In this document: piece by piece, positions 7,715 to 15,247 of the stretch
Layout of the letters: each line of letters starts with the position of its first letter
How positions within the stretch are numbered: position 1 is the first letter of the stretch
DNA from: a virus
DNA: 29,782 nt
IMG/VR virus record: IMGVR_UViG_3300019360_000181
Span: 1 to 29,782 of that record
Direction: 5' to 3' (one strand)
Notes under the pieces: model-generated
The model's input: only the letters and a program-made list of their open reading frames with translations
Databases searched by the model: none
What the model was told of the DNA's origin: nothing
Program-made: the position numbers and the translations under genes

Positions 7715-8137
7715 ATGGCGGGGACGGAGCTATTCATGATCCCGCGAACCGTCGTAGTTGAGCACCATCCAGTTGAGAGGGCGCTCGTCGCGATCTGGGA
7801 GTCGCTGAGTACTCCGCAATTCCGGGAGGCGATTCAGCGCGGGATGCAGGAGTGTCAGAGGGTCGGAGCCAAGACCTGGATCGTGGATCTAACTCACAAT
7901 CCGGGAATTCCGTTTCAGGACGAGCTGGCTTGGATTGACTCGGTGGGAGCGGATCTGGCTCGCTCTTCGGGCGTCGTCGCTCTGGTCAACGTCCACGGGA
8001 CCAGCACGATGGCCACAATTGGAGCGCGGCGCTGGACCAAGAGTGCCGACAAGAACGGTCTCGCAACATATGACTGCCAGAGCTTGCAGGATGCTCTGAC
8101 GATCGCGGCTGACGTCGGCGCTGGCCGAAAGCACTGA
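7715..8137 (+). CDS. STAS/SpoIIAA-like domain protein
   Basis: A 140-residue cytoplasmic protein. The pattern of strands and helices fits a STAS/SpoIIAA-like fold: a first strand with VVVEHHPVERALVAIWES (13-30), a central AKTWIVDLTHNP (51-62) like the strand before the phospho-acceptor loop, then helix LAWIDSVGADLARS and strand GVVALVNVH. STAS proteins are protein-protein adaptors or anti-anti-sigma factors; what this one binds is unknown. GGAGGTGA four bases before the ATG is a strong ribosome binding site. It is followed after 2 bases by a small membrane-protein gene, probably on the same transcript. Confidence 0.55.
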   Translation: MAGTELFMIPRTVVVEHHPVERALVAIWESLSTPQFREAIQRGMQECQRVGAKTWIVDLTHNPGIPFQDELAWIDSVGADLARSSGVVALVNVHGTSTMATIGARRWTKSADKNGLATYDCQSLQDALTIAADVGAGRKH

Positions 8138-8139
8138 CT

Positions 8140-8355
8140 ATGCTTCGAGCAGCTCTGCTCGCTGGCGTTCTGTTGTTTGCATCCACGGCAAGAGCTGAGT
8201 GGCCCCCTGGCTCTGCGGACGAGATGGAGCAGAAGTACGAGTGTCAACAGCAAGGAGGATGCGGAGGGTCTTCCTCCGGTGGAAGTATCCTCGTCTGGCT
8301 CGTGACCATCGGGATCGGGATCTGGCTCACGAGTAGAGGGGAGAAGCAGCGGTGA
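8140..8355 (+). CDS. Small exported or membrane protein
   Basis: A 71-residue protein: signal peptide (LRAALLAGVLLFASTARA), short acidic segment with CQQQGGCGGSSSGG, one C-terminal membrane helix (SILVWLVTIGIGIWLTS) and a basic tail. It starts 2 bases after the stop of the STAS-like gene. Family not recognised; phage small membrane proteins of this size are often lysis or exclusion accessories, but nothing here proves that. Confidence 0.55.
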   Translation: MLRAALLAGVLLFASTARAEWPPGSADEMEQKYECQQQGGCGGSSSGGSILVWLVTIGIGIWLTSRGEKQR

Positions 8356-8412
8356 GCTCGCTATCAGAATCCTCACCTGGCGCTCCAGGCTGCGCCGTGG
8401 CAAGACTTCGCG

Positions 8413-8436
8413 CGAGGGGCTTACCTAGGTCCCTCG
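8413..8436. other. Hairpin after the small membrane-protein gene
   Basis: CGAGGG and CCCTCG form a 6-bp stem around GCTTACCTAGGT, itself containing the palindrome ACCTAGGT. There is no T run, so termination is only possible, not shown. Confidence 0.35.
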
Positions 8437-8456
8437 GAGAACAATACCAGAGGCGA

Positions 8457-8485
8457 CTCACTGCTCATCTTCCCCTATCAGTGAG
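8457..8485. repeat. Dyad CTCACTG/CAGTGAG enclosing a copy of the CATCKTCCCCT motif
   Basis: Perfect 7-bp inverted repeat arms (8457-8463 and 8479-8485) enclose CTCATCTTCCCCTAT. The inner motif is the one repeated in tandem at 8771-8839, about 300 bases to the right. Confidence 0.5.
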
Positions 8486-8516
8486 TGGGCAGCAGGAAGT
8501 GAGTCGGCAGGAGGAC
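8481..8516 (+). repeat. Two 18-bp tandem repeats
   Basis: GTGAGTGGGCAGCAGGAA is followed at once by GTGAGTCGGCAGGAGGAC (15 of 18 identical). The second unit also supplies an AGGAGG ribosome binding site to the broken ORF that begins at 8525. Confidence 0.45.
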
Positions 8517-8524
8517 GCGTTGAA

Positions 8525-8731
8525 ATGACGTTGGTGGAAGCAAGAGCGCTCATTCAACTGAAGTAAAGCGAGGAACTCAACAAAGCCACGGGTCCTGAAA
8601 GGGCGACTCTTCACGCGAAGTCCAGGGCCAAAAGTACTAACGACGCGTATGCCCGTGCGCTTCGAGACCATCCCGTGGTGATGGCTGTGGCGCTCCATGA
8701 GTTCGTCGTGAAGAAGAGCGGCAGCAGCTAG
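8525..8731 (+). pseudogene. Small ORF interrupted by an in-frame TAA
   Basis: From ATG 8525 (GGAGG 10 bases upstream) a 68-codon frame runs to TAG 8729-8731 with one TAA at 8564-8566. Both parts look coding: LVEARALIQLK before the stop and SEELNKATGPERATLHAKS then HPVVMAVALHEFVVKK after it. The string QLK-stop-SEEL fits a former GAA glutamate codon. Family not recognised. Confidence 0.4.
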
Positions 8732-8770
8732 GATCCCCGTCTTGCGATTTGGCACTCTCAAGTACGCGCC

Positions 8771-8839
8771 TCACTCCATCGTCCCCTATACTGACTCATC
8801 GTCCCCTATAGTCACTGACTCACTCCATCTTCCCCTGTA
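8771..8839. repeat. Three 20-bp direct repeats upstream of the ncRNA promoter
   Basis: TCACTCCATCGTCCCCTATA (8771-8790) is followed directly by CTGACTCATCGTCCCCTATA (8791-8810), then nine bases, then TCACTCCATCTTCCCCTGTA (8820-8839). The core CATCKTCCCCT also occurs at 8464-8478 and 8975-8986. Spacing of two helical turns and a site 28 bases before the -35 box fit regulator binding sites; an iteron-type origin is the alternative. Confidence 0.7.
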
Positions 8840-8866
8840 AATCTGCATTGGCACTCACTTTTCTGC

Positions 8867-8895
8867 TTGCTTTTTTCGAGTGATTGCCGTATAAT
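8867..8895 (+). promoter_or_regulatory. Sigma70-type promoter
   Basis: TTGCTT at 8867-8872, exactly 17 bases, then a consensus TATAAT at 8890-8895. The predicted start is near 8902. No open gene follows for almost 700 bases, so the transcript begins with the structured region at 8902-9540. Confidence 0.7.
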
Positions 8896-8901
8896 TGTCT
8901 T

Positions 8902-9540
8902 GCTTCGAGAAGACGCTCCCCGCGCGGGTCGAGCGCACTGATTGCAGCCGTCTCTGGTCATACAGACCAGGACGCATCGTCCCCTTGTTCGTGTCCATAT
9001 CCACGACCAAGCGGGACACGAGAGCACGAGGTGCCATCCTCGCTCGTAGAAACGGGTGACCCCCGTTAGAAAGGGCTGCGCTCCTCTGTTGATGCAGAGA
9101 GAGCGCATCAGCTATTCAGCGGGCAGCGAGAGCTGCTCGCAAACTCCCCGCTGACTTCCATAGATGGGAATACCCGATTGCCGGTGGGAACCGGCTGAAA
9201 CACGGGGGAGCGCTTGTGGTCGCATCGTCAGTGAAGACCATTCCAGTTTGAGGAGCGCTGGACTTCCTTCTGTCTCTCCTCGATCCCGTGCAAAGACCGA
9301 GAGCGCGGGCTCAGCTCAAGAGACAGATACGACTGACTGGATTACCGGGAATAGACGGAGTGATCACCCCGAGTAGTCAGTCGCAACCCTAACGGGGAAG
9401 GGAAGATGGAGGAGCGTCAGCATGCCCGCAGCTCGCGAAAGCAGAGCTGTTGGCAAGTCAACGCAATCCACAGGTCTTCCCTGAACTGGAAAAGAGCAGG
9501 GAGACCGAAGGTCCCCCCGAGCTCTGCCCGACATCAAGCC
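8902..9540 (+). ncRNA. Candidate large structured non-coding RNA
   Basis: Downstream of a good promoter lies about 640 nt without a convincing gene but with many perfect helices in series. Arms seen: 8954-8959/8965-8970; 8989-8996/9014-9021 (8 bp); 9027-9031/9038-9042; 9051-9056/9062-9067; 9077-9088/9095-9107 (12 bp, one bulge); 9117-9123/9147-9153 enclosing CAGC-GAGA-GCTG; 9180-9185/9190-9195 with GGGA loop; 9217-9221/9236-9240; 9271-9277/9319-9325; 9331-9338/9375-9382 (8 bp); 9429-9434/9444-9449 enclosing GC-GAAA-GC; 9473-9483/9497-9506 with an internal loop. Three hairpins end in GNRA tetraloops, but only when read on the plus strand. This density, size and phage setting resemble GOLLD and ROOL RNAs, though I recognise neither consensus. 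It ends about 40 bases before a small gene at 9580, so a very long leader is the alternative. No tmRNA, RNase P or intron hallmarks are present. Confidence 0.7.
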
Positions 9541-9579
9541 CGCACTGAGCCCAGCTCATCGCGTGGAATAGGAGACGCC

Positions 9580-9774
9580 ATGACCCCAACTATGCCCGAG
9601 CTCAACCAGGAGATCGTCCGAGTGAGCCAATCACTCCGCGATCTTCCCCCTCGCACCAAAGCCCATCCGCTCGACTGGTCTACCCAGGAGATAGAACTCA
9701 CTCGACAGCTCTGCGCGTTGATCCATTACAAGCGGGATGCAGCTCGTCGCTTGGTCGGAGATCCGTCGGAGTGA
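9580..9774 (+). CDS. Small helical protein, unknown
   Basis: A 64-residue protein (MTPTMPELNQEIVRVSQSLR at the start) with two amphipathic helices. AGGAGA 5 bases before ATG 9580 fixes the start; the frame is open further upstream, but that part is inside the structured RNA region and is not protein-like. Its TGA overlaps the GTG of the AP2-domain gene by 4 bases, so the two are translationally coupled. No family recognised. Confidence 0.6.
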   Translation: MTPTMPELNQEIVRVSQSLRDLPPRTKAHPLDWSTQEIELTRQLCALIHYKRDAARRLVGDPSE

Positions 9775-10112
9775 AGATCCCCGCCTTCATCGAGCTATGT
9801 GCTCTGCACGCAGCGACGTGGAATTCCTCCCGCCAGGCTGCGCCAGTTGAGCCAGGTTCAGCGCAAGACACTCACCCTGATTCGGAAGACCGCCGCGGAT
9901 ACTTCCCGCACTACAACACCTGGAAGAACAAGAAGGACGATCTACCGCTAGGTGTCTACCGCTGGAAGGGATGCTCCGGCTACGTCGCGAAGTTTGGCAC
10001 TCGCTACCTAGGGACGTTCTCGACGATCTCCGAGGCTGCCGAAGCCTACTGGCAAGCGCGACGAGAAGAGGAAGCTACACCAGCTGCGATACTCGGAGTC
10101 TCGCTCCCGTAG
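9771..10112 (+). CDS. AP2/ERF-like DNA-binding domain protein
   Basis: A 113-residue protein whose residues about 60-100 form an AP2-type DNA-binding fold: LGVYRWKGCSGYVAKFG, then RYLGTFSTISEAAEAYWQA, matching the family pattern GVY...W.A.I...YLGTF.T..EAA.AY. In phages such domains usually accompany HNH homing endonucleases; here no nuclease domain is attached, and the N-terminal 55 residues are low-complexity. It may be a stand-alone regulator or a remnant of a homing gene. GTG start at 9771 overlaps the previous stop. It converges on the secreted TSP3 gene. Confidence 0.7.
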   Translation: MKIPAFIELCALHAATWNSSRQAAPVEPGSAQDTHPDSEDRRGYFPHYNTWKNKKDDLPLGVYRWKGCSGYVAKFGTRYLGTFSTISEAAEAYWQARREEEATPAAILGVSLP

Positions 10113-10126
10113 GAGTCTTTGCGGCG

Positions 10127-12355
10127 CTATGGGAACGCCGGGTCGAAGAGCCTGAAGTCGTCCAGGTAGATCTGCTCGCCGCCCACACGCCCCGCGCCTT
10201 CGTTGAGGTTCCATTGAATCCTGAACCTGCGGATCTCGGACAGGTTGATGGTGTTGTTGGCCTCGTCCCATCCGACCGTCGGATCGATCTCATACTCCTT
10301 CCAGACACCATGAGGAACCTCATTCGTGCCGAAGTACCAGATTCGGTTCGCGTTCGACACACTGCTTCCATGCGATGACAGAGTCACCCGGAAGCCATCG
10401 CTTGCTCCGAAGTGAGACGTATCTGGGACCAACATCCAGAACCGCAGCCGCTTGCCTGTCCAGTCCGACGCGGGAATCGTGTCATTGATAGCAGCATCAG
10501 CCGTGGGGCTCGTCGAGACCACCCGCAAGGATCCTGCCCCTTCGACTTTGATGAGCGGTTCGTCGAAACGTTGCGCCGACGTCGAAGTAAATACTGAAGC
10601 TTGACCATCCATCGAATACAAGACGGTGGTCACGTCGTGCGGAACACCCGGGCAGATGTCCGCCAGTGGTGACCCCAACGGGTCCGCCAGGTAGGCTCTC
10701 AGCTCCGAGACATCGGCTGCGGTACATGCTCCCGCAACGATGAAGTCGCAGCGATTCGCCGTATACGACACGGGTACTGTCGCGGCCGCGAGTTTTCGCC
10801 GGACGAAACTTGCATCGATGATGTTGACGGCAGCATCTCGGTTCAGGTCACCGCAGAACCCAAGAGCCGACTCAGGATCCCTCGGATCTGACCCTTGCGC
10901 GATCTCTACCTGATCGGAAACCCCGTCATCGTCAGTATCCGCGTCGGTTGGATCTGTTCCGTAGGTCGCCCACTCGAGCCAGTCCGAGAGCCCGTCGTTG
11001 TCGGAGTCTGAGTCAGAGTCTGAGGTTCCTGCAATCTGCTCTAGCCGGAGCGGCATTCCATCGCCGTCGGCATCGGTATCTCCAGGAAGGCCCGAGGTTG
11101 GATCGCAAGCGTCTCCGACGGTGTCGTCGTCTTCGTCGGCTTGATCTCCTACACCTGGAACGTTGACCTGGTCCGGTCCGTTCGGAACGGCTGGGCAGTT
11201 GTCGCAAACGTCACCCCACGTGTCGTCATCGCGGTCGAAGTTCGAAGCGTCACGTTCGTTTGGACAGGAATCGCACTGATCGGGCCAGCTATCGATGTCG
11301 TGGTCCAGCTGATAGTGATCCGGCGTCTCAAGAGAGTCCTGGACACCCTCGCACCTATCGCAGAGGTCGCCAAAATTGTCCTGATCTGCGTTGGCTTGGT
11401 CCGGATTGAATCCGTTGTTTGTGGGTCCCCAACAGTTGTCGTCACAGCCTGGGGGGCTCGGGCTCCCGAGCACACCGCAGATCTGTCCTCCATGCTCAAC
11501 GTCGTTCTGGTCTCCATCGTCGCAGACCCCATCGCTGTCGGTGTCATCACCTCTGTCACTGCATCCATTCGTCAAGGGACCATCGCAGATTCCGAAATTG
11601 CAGGTCTGTCTCTGGTTCCCGACTGCAGGACCGCATGCTTGTCCATGGGGGCGTTCGGTCCCGTCGCTGGTGACACACTGTTGGGCGCACTCGCAGTCTT
11701 GCCCTGTTGGCGACGACCAGGCGTGCATCTGCACGCAGGTTGGGGCCGACATGTTCCCATTCCAGTTCCCTGGACCGAAGAGATCACCCGGAGGCGCACT
11801 CCCTATGAAGTAGGGGTTCATTGTGCGGTGAATGAGTGCCGTTCGAAGGTAGTCATTCGCGAGCGCTACTACATCCTCGGGAGGGAAGACAGCATTGTTC
11901 CGCGCGAGGAACATCGCGCCTCCGGCCTCGAGGACGATGCAGGCACTCGCGTTTGGAGTGCCGAGAGGACCTCCACAGACCGTGATTGCGTCGACGACGG
12001 TCACGGAGAAGTTCCCGTGCGCTTGGGTAGCCGCTTGCGCACACGACAAGAGGTTACCTTCCACGGCGTCACTAATGGTCGCGCACGAAGCAGGAATCAG
12101 AGACGGCAGGACTACGATGTCGACGGTTTGACAGCAGGTGGAATCAAAGAGCCCTGCTGCGTCGCCATCGCGGAGACACAAGCCAGCAACGTAGTTCTGA
12201 ATGTTCGACTGAAGAAGCTCGCCCGGATAGTCCTCTATCAACGACCGGAGCTGGATCGAGAAGATGTTCGTGCGGTTGTTCGTACACAGCTGCGCGTGAG
12301 CACTCTCCCCAACCAAGAGAACTGCGATCGCAGCAAGACAGAGTCGAGCTATCAC
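10127..12355 (-). CDS. Secreted protein with thrombospondin type 3 repeats and dockerin-like segment
   Basis: A 742-residue exported protein. Signal peptide 1-21 (ending ESAHA). Residues 22-265 form a Cys-containing domain of unknown type. From about 268 to 495 come acidic calcium-binding thrombospondin type 3 repeats (DTDSDGVCDDGDQ, DRDDDTWGDVCDNCP, DADTDDDGVSDQVE). Residues 500-569 resemble a type I dockerin (CGDLNRDAAVNIIDASFVRR, then CTAADVSELRAYL). The last 165 residues are a beta-rich, carbohydrate-binding-like module (YSMDGQASVF, IYLDDFRLF). Its role is probably adhesion or surface attachment; no enzyme domain is evident. The GTG start overlaps the stop of the upstream gene (GTGA), so it is the last gene of the coupled secreted operon. 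Such a protein is unusual as phage cargo. Confidence 0.8.
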   Translation of the reverse strand: MIARLCLAAIAVLLVGESAHAQLCTNNRTNIFSIQLRSLIEDYPGELLQSNIQNYVAGLCLRDGDAAGLFDSTCCQTVDIVVLPSLIPASCATISDAVEGNLLSCAQAATQAHGNFSVTVVDAITVCGGPLGTPNASACIVLEAGGAMFLARNNAVFPPEDVVALANDYLRTALIHRTMNPYFIGSAPPGDLFGPGNWNGNMSAPTCVQMHAWSSPTGQDCECAQQCVTSDGTERPHGQACGPAVGNQRQTCNFGICDGPLTNGCSDRGDDTDSDGVCDDGDQNDVEHGGQICGVLGSPSPPGCDDNCWGPTNNGFNPDQANADQDNFGDLCDRCEGVQDSLETPDHYQLDHDIDSWPDQCDSCPNERDASNFDRDDDTWGDVCDNCPAVPNGPDQVNVPGVGDQADEDDDTVGDACDPTSGLPGDTDADGDGMPLRLEQIAGTSDSDSDSDNDGLSDWLEWATYGTDPTDADTDDDGVSDQVEIAQGSDPRDPESALGFCGDLNRDAAVNIIDASFVRRKLAAATVPVSYTANRCDFIVAGACTAADVSELRAYLADPLGSPLADICPGVPHDVTTVLYSMDGQASVFTSTSAQRFDEPLIKVEGAGSLRVVSTSPTADAAINDTIPASDWTGKRLRFWMLVPDTSHFGASDGFRVTLSSHGSSVSNANRIWYFGTNEVPHGVWKEYEIDPTVGWDEANNTINLSEIRRFRIQWNLNEGAGRVGGEQIYLDDFRLFDPAFP

Positions 12356-13284
12356 TGCTGGTCGCCCTGAGATCCGCGAAGTTCAGCTCGCCGCCTCTCT
12401 AACCGCGCGTCCAAATCTCCCGCAGGACAGTCCGGTAGCGTGCCCCACCGGACGAGAATGACGAACGGGAGCGCCTTCGGGTCCTGCGGCTGCTCGTTGA
12501 ACCATGCCCAATACTCATCGCCGGGTAGATTCGGATGTTCGTTCAGGTACTGACTCACTGTCCTTCGTGAAATGCGAAACTGGCCAGGCCCGTAATAGCA
12601 GTTCGAGAGCTTATCGAGTCCGCGCCGCGCTCGACTGCGCATGATCGCCTCGATGATCTGTAGCTCCGAGACATCCGGATTGAATGAGAGGAGCATCACC
12701 GGGCCGCCCTCGATTCGCTTTGCCTCAAGCTCAGCAGAGCTGTAAGGGGATTGATCCGATCCCATCTCGCGTAGGCTCAGCGGTTGACTCGGCACTTGCC
12801 CTTGACGAATGAGCCGCTCGCGCTCTGCCAGTAGCTTCGCCGTCACGTCTCCCCTGGGGCAGACTACTCCCTTCGGTAGAGGGTACGTATATGGGGCGTA
12901 GATCATTAGCGGCCTGGGGCTCACACTGGGGTCTTCGGGCTCGTCCATGAGAGCCTGGAACTTCTCTGCCGGATCCATGTACCGGGTTTGGATGAGTATT
13001 TCATCGATGCGCTCATCAGAGACTCGGCGTTCTACGGGTCCGTAGTGACAGTCCTCTTTGTCGGCGCCTGTGTCCGCACGGAGTCGGATCGATGCGTCTA
13101 CTCTGTCGATCTCAGAGAGACTCGGATCCCATGGCTTGCCGACGTGGTCTGGATCCGGCGTCAGCTCGCTTCGTCCCCCCGATGCAGCGCCAGGGATCGG
13201 AGATCCGACGGGGCCGCTCTGTTGAGCTTTCGCCGCCAGCGGCAGCACGAGGAGGACAACGCTCACGAGTCTCAGTACGGACAT
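12352..13284 (-). CDS. Secreted protein with two copies of an unnamed domain
   Basis: A 310-residue protein with signal peptide MSVLRLVSVVLLVLPLAAKA (1-20). I chose ATG 13284 because the longer frame upstream has no signal and is not protein-like. Residues 79-159 and 229-303 are two copies of one module: both begin C-H/Y-YGP, have R-V/I-S about seven residues later, a P-x-EDP/QDP segment in the middle, and end with CPxGD-V/L-x-A-K/R-L. Each copy keeps two cysteines that could form a disulphide. I do not recognise the family. The gene ends in a 4-base overlap with the TSP3 gene, so the two products are made together and probably work together outside the cytoplasm. Confidence 0.7.
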   Translation of the reverse strand: MSVLRLVSVVLLVLPLAAKAQQSGPVGSPIPGAASGGRSELTPDPDHVGKPWDPSLSEIDRVDASIRLRADTGADKEDCHYGPVERRVSDERIDEILIQTRYMDPAEKFQALMDEPEDPSVSPRPLMIYAPYTYPLPKGVVCPRGDVTAKLLAERERLIRQGQVPSQPLSLREMGSDQSPYSSAELEAKRIEGGPVMLLSFNPDVSELQIIEAIMRSRARRGLDKLSNCYYGPGQFRISRRTVSQYLNEHPNLPGDEYWAWFNEQPQDPKALPFVILVRWGTLPDCPAGDLDARLERRRAELRGSQGDQQ

Positions 13285-13599
13285 GAGAGCAGCTTTCGAG
13301 AGCCGCCTCTCCAAGTCAAGAGGACTTCTTGCGACTACGAAATCCACGGAACTACGGGATCTCGACGACGCGAGCGCTAGCCAAGGACTCCAGCTGAGGC
13401 CACTCCTCTCCATGGGGAGAACGTGAGGCAGGTGAACCAGCAGTACGGCGAGCAGTGGTGCGGGCCGCTGCATCTCTAGTGCTCCTTGTCCTTTCTCCTG
13501 GTCTCACTTTCGTGGCCTGTCCTGGAGCTGAGGCCTCCTGTCGACTCCGGGAATGGCAAGACCTACGCGCCTCCCCTCGAGCGGTCGACCTGCGAGTCA
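13285..13599. other. Intergenic stretch, nothing recognised
   Basis: 315 bases between the exonuclease stop and the two-domain secreted protein. Open frames exist on both strands but are rich in Arg and Ser and lack start signals; I see no gene, repeat or terminator. Confidence 0.4.
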
Positions 13600-15216
13600 C
13601 TAAGAACACCGAACCCTGTGGACTCTGCTCTTCTCGGGCATGGTGATCGTCCTATGCTCGCTTGCCCAGATCATCTTGAGATATACGTCGGCGTGGCTGT
13701 CATCCCCTTTTCCGTGATTGCCTCGGACTCTCCCTGCCCTCGTGCAGCCCAGCCAGAAGGAGTCATGGATCTCGGTTGGGGCACCGGTGGGCCTTCGAGC
13801 GTCACCCTCCTCACTCACATAGGTGAGGAGCACGCCTCCGCCCTGATTCGTTGGAACAAGAGTCACTCTGAGTGTCCCAAGTCGAGTATCGCCGAGCAGG
13901 CGCTCCTCCATGACCCCGAAATTGATGTTGACAGGTCGCCGAGTGGCTCGTTGCTGGATGCTGAAGGTCGGAACGTAGCGCTTCACATCTGCCCACCTTA
14001 GATCCCGTCGTGGTGGGCCAACCCAATTTGCGTCATAAGTGCCACCGGATTGAGGAACGAAGTCATAGTCTGAGATCCTGAACTGGGTCAGCTCGTTGAA
14101 GCAGCCAGGGTCACCTGTCGGAGCAGGCACGGGAATCGGGTTCTGGCTCGTCACCGCGTCGTAACGAAGAAAGGAAGTCATGATGTAGGGATCAGTCAGC
14201 AGCGCATCCTTCACCGAGGTGTCGACGGTAGAGGCGCCTTCCCGGCGAAGTGCCCCGGCCGATCCAGGAAACGCCTGCGGACGACCTACCCAGATGATGT
14301 CCGCCCAATCCAGATCCTCTGACGCTGGATAGAAGCTACTGTAGATGACTTGGCGCACGTCGGAAGAAAGTTCCGTGCAATTGAAGTCTCCCGCCAGTAT
14401 CGGAGTTAGGTCACCGGGTTGTTGCCACGAGTGGATCGCGGCCATTAGCTCGACGAGTTCCTTGAAGACCCTGACCTGACCGTTCTTAGCGTTCGACATA
14501 TGAACCGAATAGAACGGAACGATCATGCCGGAGGAGAGAACCGTGAATCGCGCACCCACAACGTGGCGCTTCATGCCTCCGACCTGTGTGACTTCGAATG
14601 TGAGCGCTCTAGGACTCCCTGCGACCATCTGGACGAGGGTTGATCCGACATAGCCGTTCATACCGTACTGACCGCTCGCGCTCGAGTTAGTCAGGCCTTG
14701 TCGGAAGCACTCGACCGGAAAGAGCAGCTGCCGGTTGTTCCCGCAAGGTAGAGGCTTAGGGGTCACCCGTATCCCGCGTAATTCTTGTCCGAACACCGAC
14801 GGGAACGTGAAACGAGTCCCGTGGAGTTCTTGTAGACCAAGAAGTCCCCACGTCTGCGGTCCGACGCTTTGCTCGAATCTCCTCGCTAGCTCACGAAGCC
14901 GGGCGACACTGCTCTCGTCGTCGTCGCCTTGCCTCTCTTCAACGTTCAACGTTGAAACTGCGAGTAGCTGCGCGTTTTGACCCCCGGCCTGCCCCGTCGG
15001 GGTGACCTTGCAGCGCTGTTCTCCCGGACTGCATTCTGTTGCGGTTGGCGCGGAGTCTTCAGCAGTCGATGAAGTGACTATGTCACTCGCATCGCTCCGC
15101 TTGAGATTGTCCGCGTAGCTCGGGAGAGCCAACAGCGAACCGACGACGAAGACAGAAACCGCGAGCCGCAGACAAATTCCAAATGAGTCCCAGCTCGAAC
15201 GAAGCCTACACCCCAC
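13600..15216 (-). CDS. Secreted endonuclease/exonuclease/phosphatase-family protein
   Basis: About 538 residues. An EEP-fold phosphodiesterase is shown by the strand LLGLQELHG with the metal-binding glutamate (E130), VPFYSVHMSN (233-242), and PILAGDFNCTE with the GDFN motif at 276-279. Members cleave nucleic acids or phosphate esters; the substrate here is unknown. The usual C-terminal SDH motif is not evident, so activity is not certain. A hydrophobic signal segment (LRLAVSVFVVGSLLALPSYA, 17-35) follows the GTG at 15216, chosen because frames upstream belong to other genes; it lacks a clear ribosome binding site. Residues 44-80 are homologous to the Cys-rich peptide encoded at 16907-17191, with most cysteines lost. 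It lies in the secreted operon, after a frameshifted small gene. Confidence 0.7.
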   Translation of the reverse strand: MGCRLRSSWDSFGICLRLAVSVFVVGSLLALPSYADNLKRSDASDIVTSSTAEDSAPTATECSPGEQRCKVTPTGQAGGQNAQLLAVSTLNVEERQGDDDESSVARLRELARRFEQSVGPQTWGLLGLQELHGTRFTFPSVFGQELRGIRVTPKPLPCGNNRQLLFPVECFRQGLTNSSASGQYGMNGYVGSTLVQMVAGSPRALTFEVTQVGGMKRHVVGARFTVLSSGMIVPFYSVHMSNAKNGQVRVFKELVELMAAIHSWQQPGDLTPILAGDFNCTELSSDVRQVIYSSFYPASEDLDWADIIWVGRPQAFPGSAGALRREGASTVDTSVKDALLTDPYIMTSFLRYDAVTSQNPIPVPAPTGDPGCFNELTQFRISDYDFVPQSGGTYDANWVGPPRRDLRWADVKRYVPTFSIQQRATRRPVNINFGVMEERLLGDTRLGTLRVTLVPTNQGGGVLLTYVSEEGDARRPTGAPTEIHDSFWLGCTRAGRVRGNHGKGDDSHADVYLKMIWASEHRTITMPEKSRVHRVRCS

Positions 15217-15247
15217 GACGAGACAGAAATTGGCAAGAAGTCGGGAT

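Noticed and set aside
8771-8839. CRISPR array
   Set aside because: The repeats abut or are separated by nine bases, so there are no spacers, and no cas gene is near.
8902-9540. tmRNA, RNase P RNA, group I or group II intron
   Set aside because: No tRNA-like end with CCA and tag frame, no GAGGAAAGTCC element, no group I core elements and no domain V hairpin could be seen.
11141-12370. 409-codon ORF antisense to the TSP3 gene
   Set aside because: It mirrors the acidic repeat codons of the real gene, is Val/Ile/Arg-rich without domains, and lacks a start signal.
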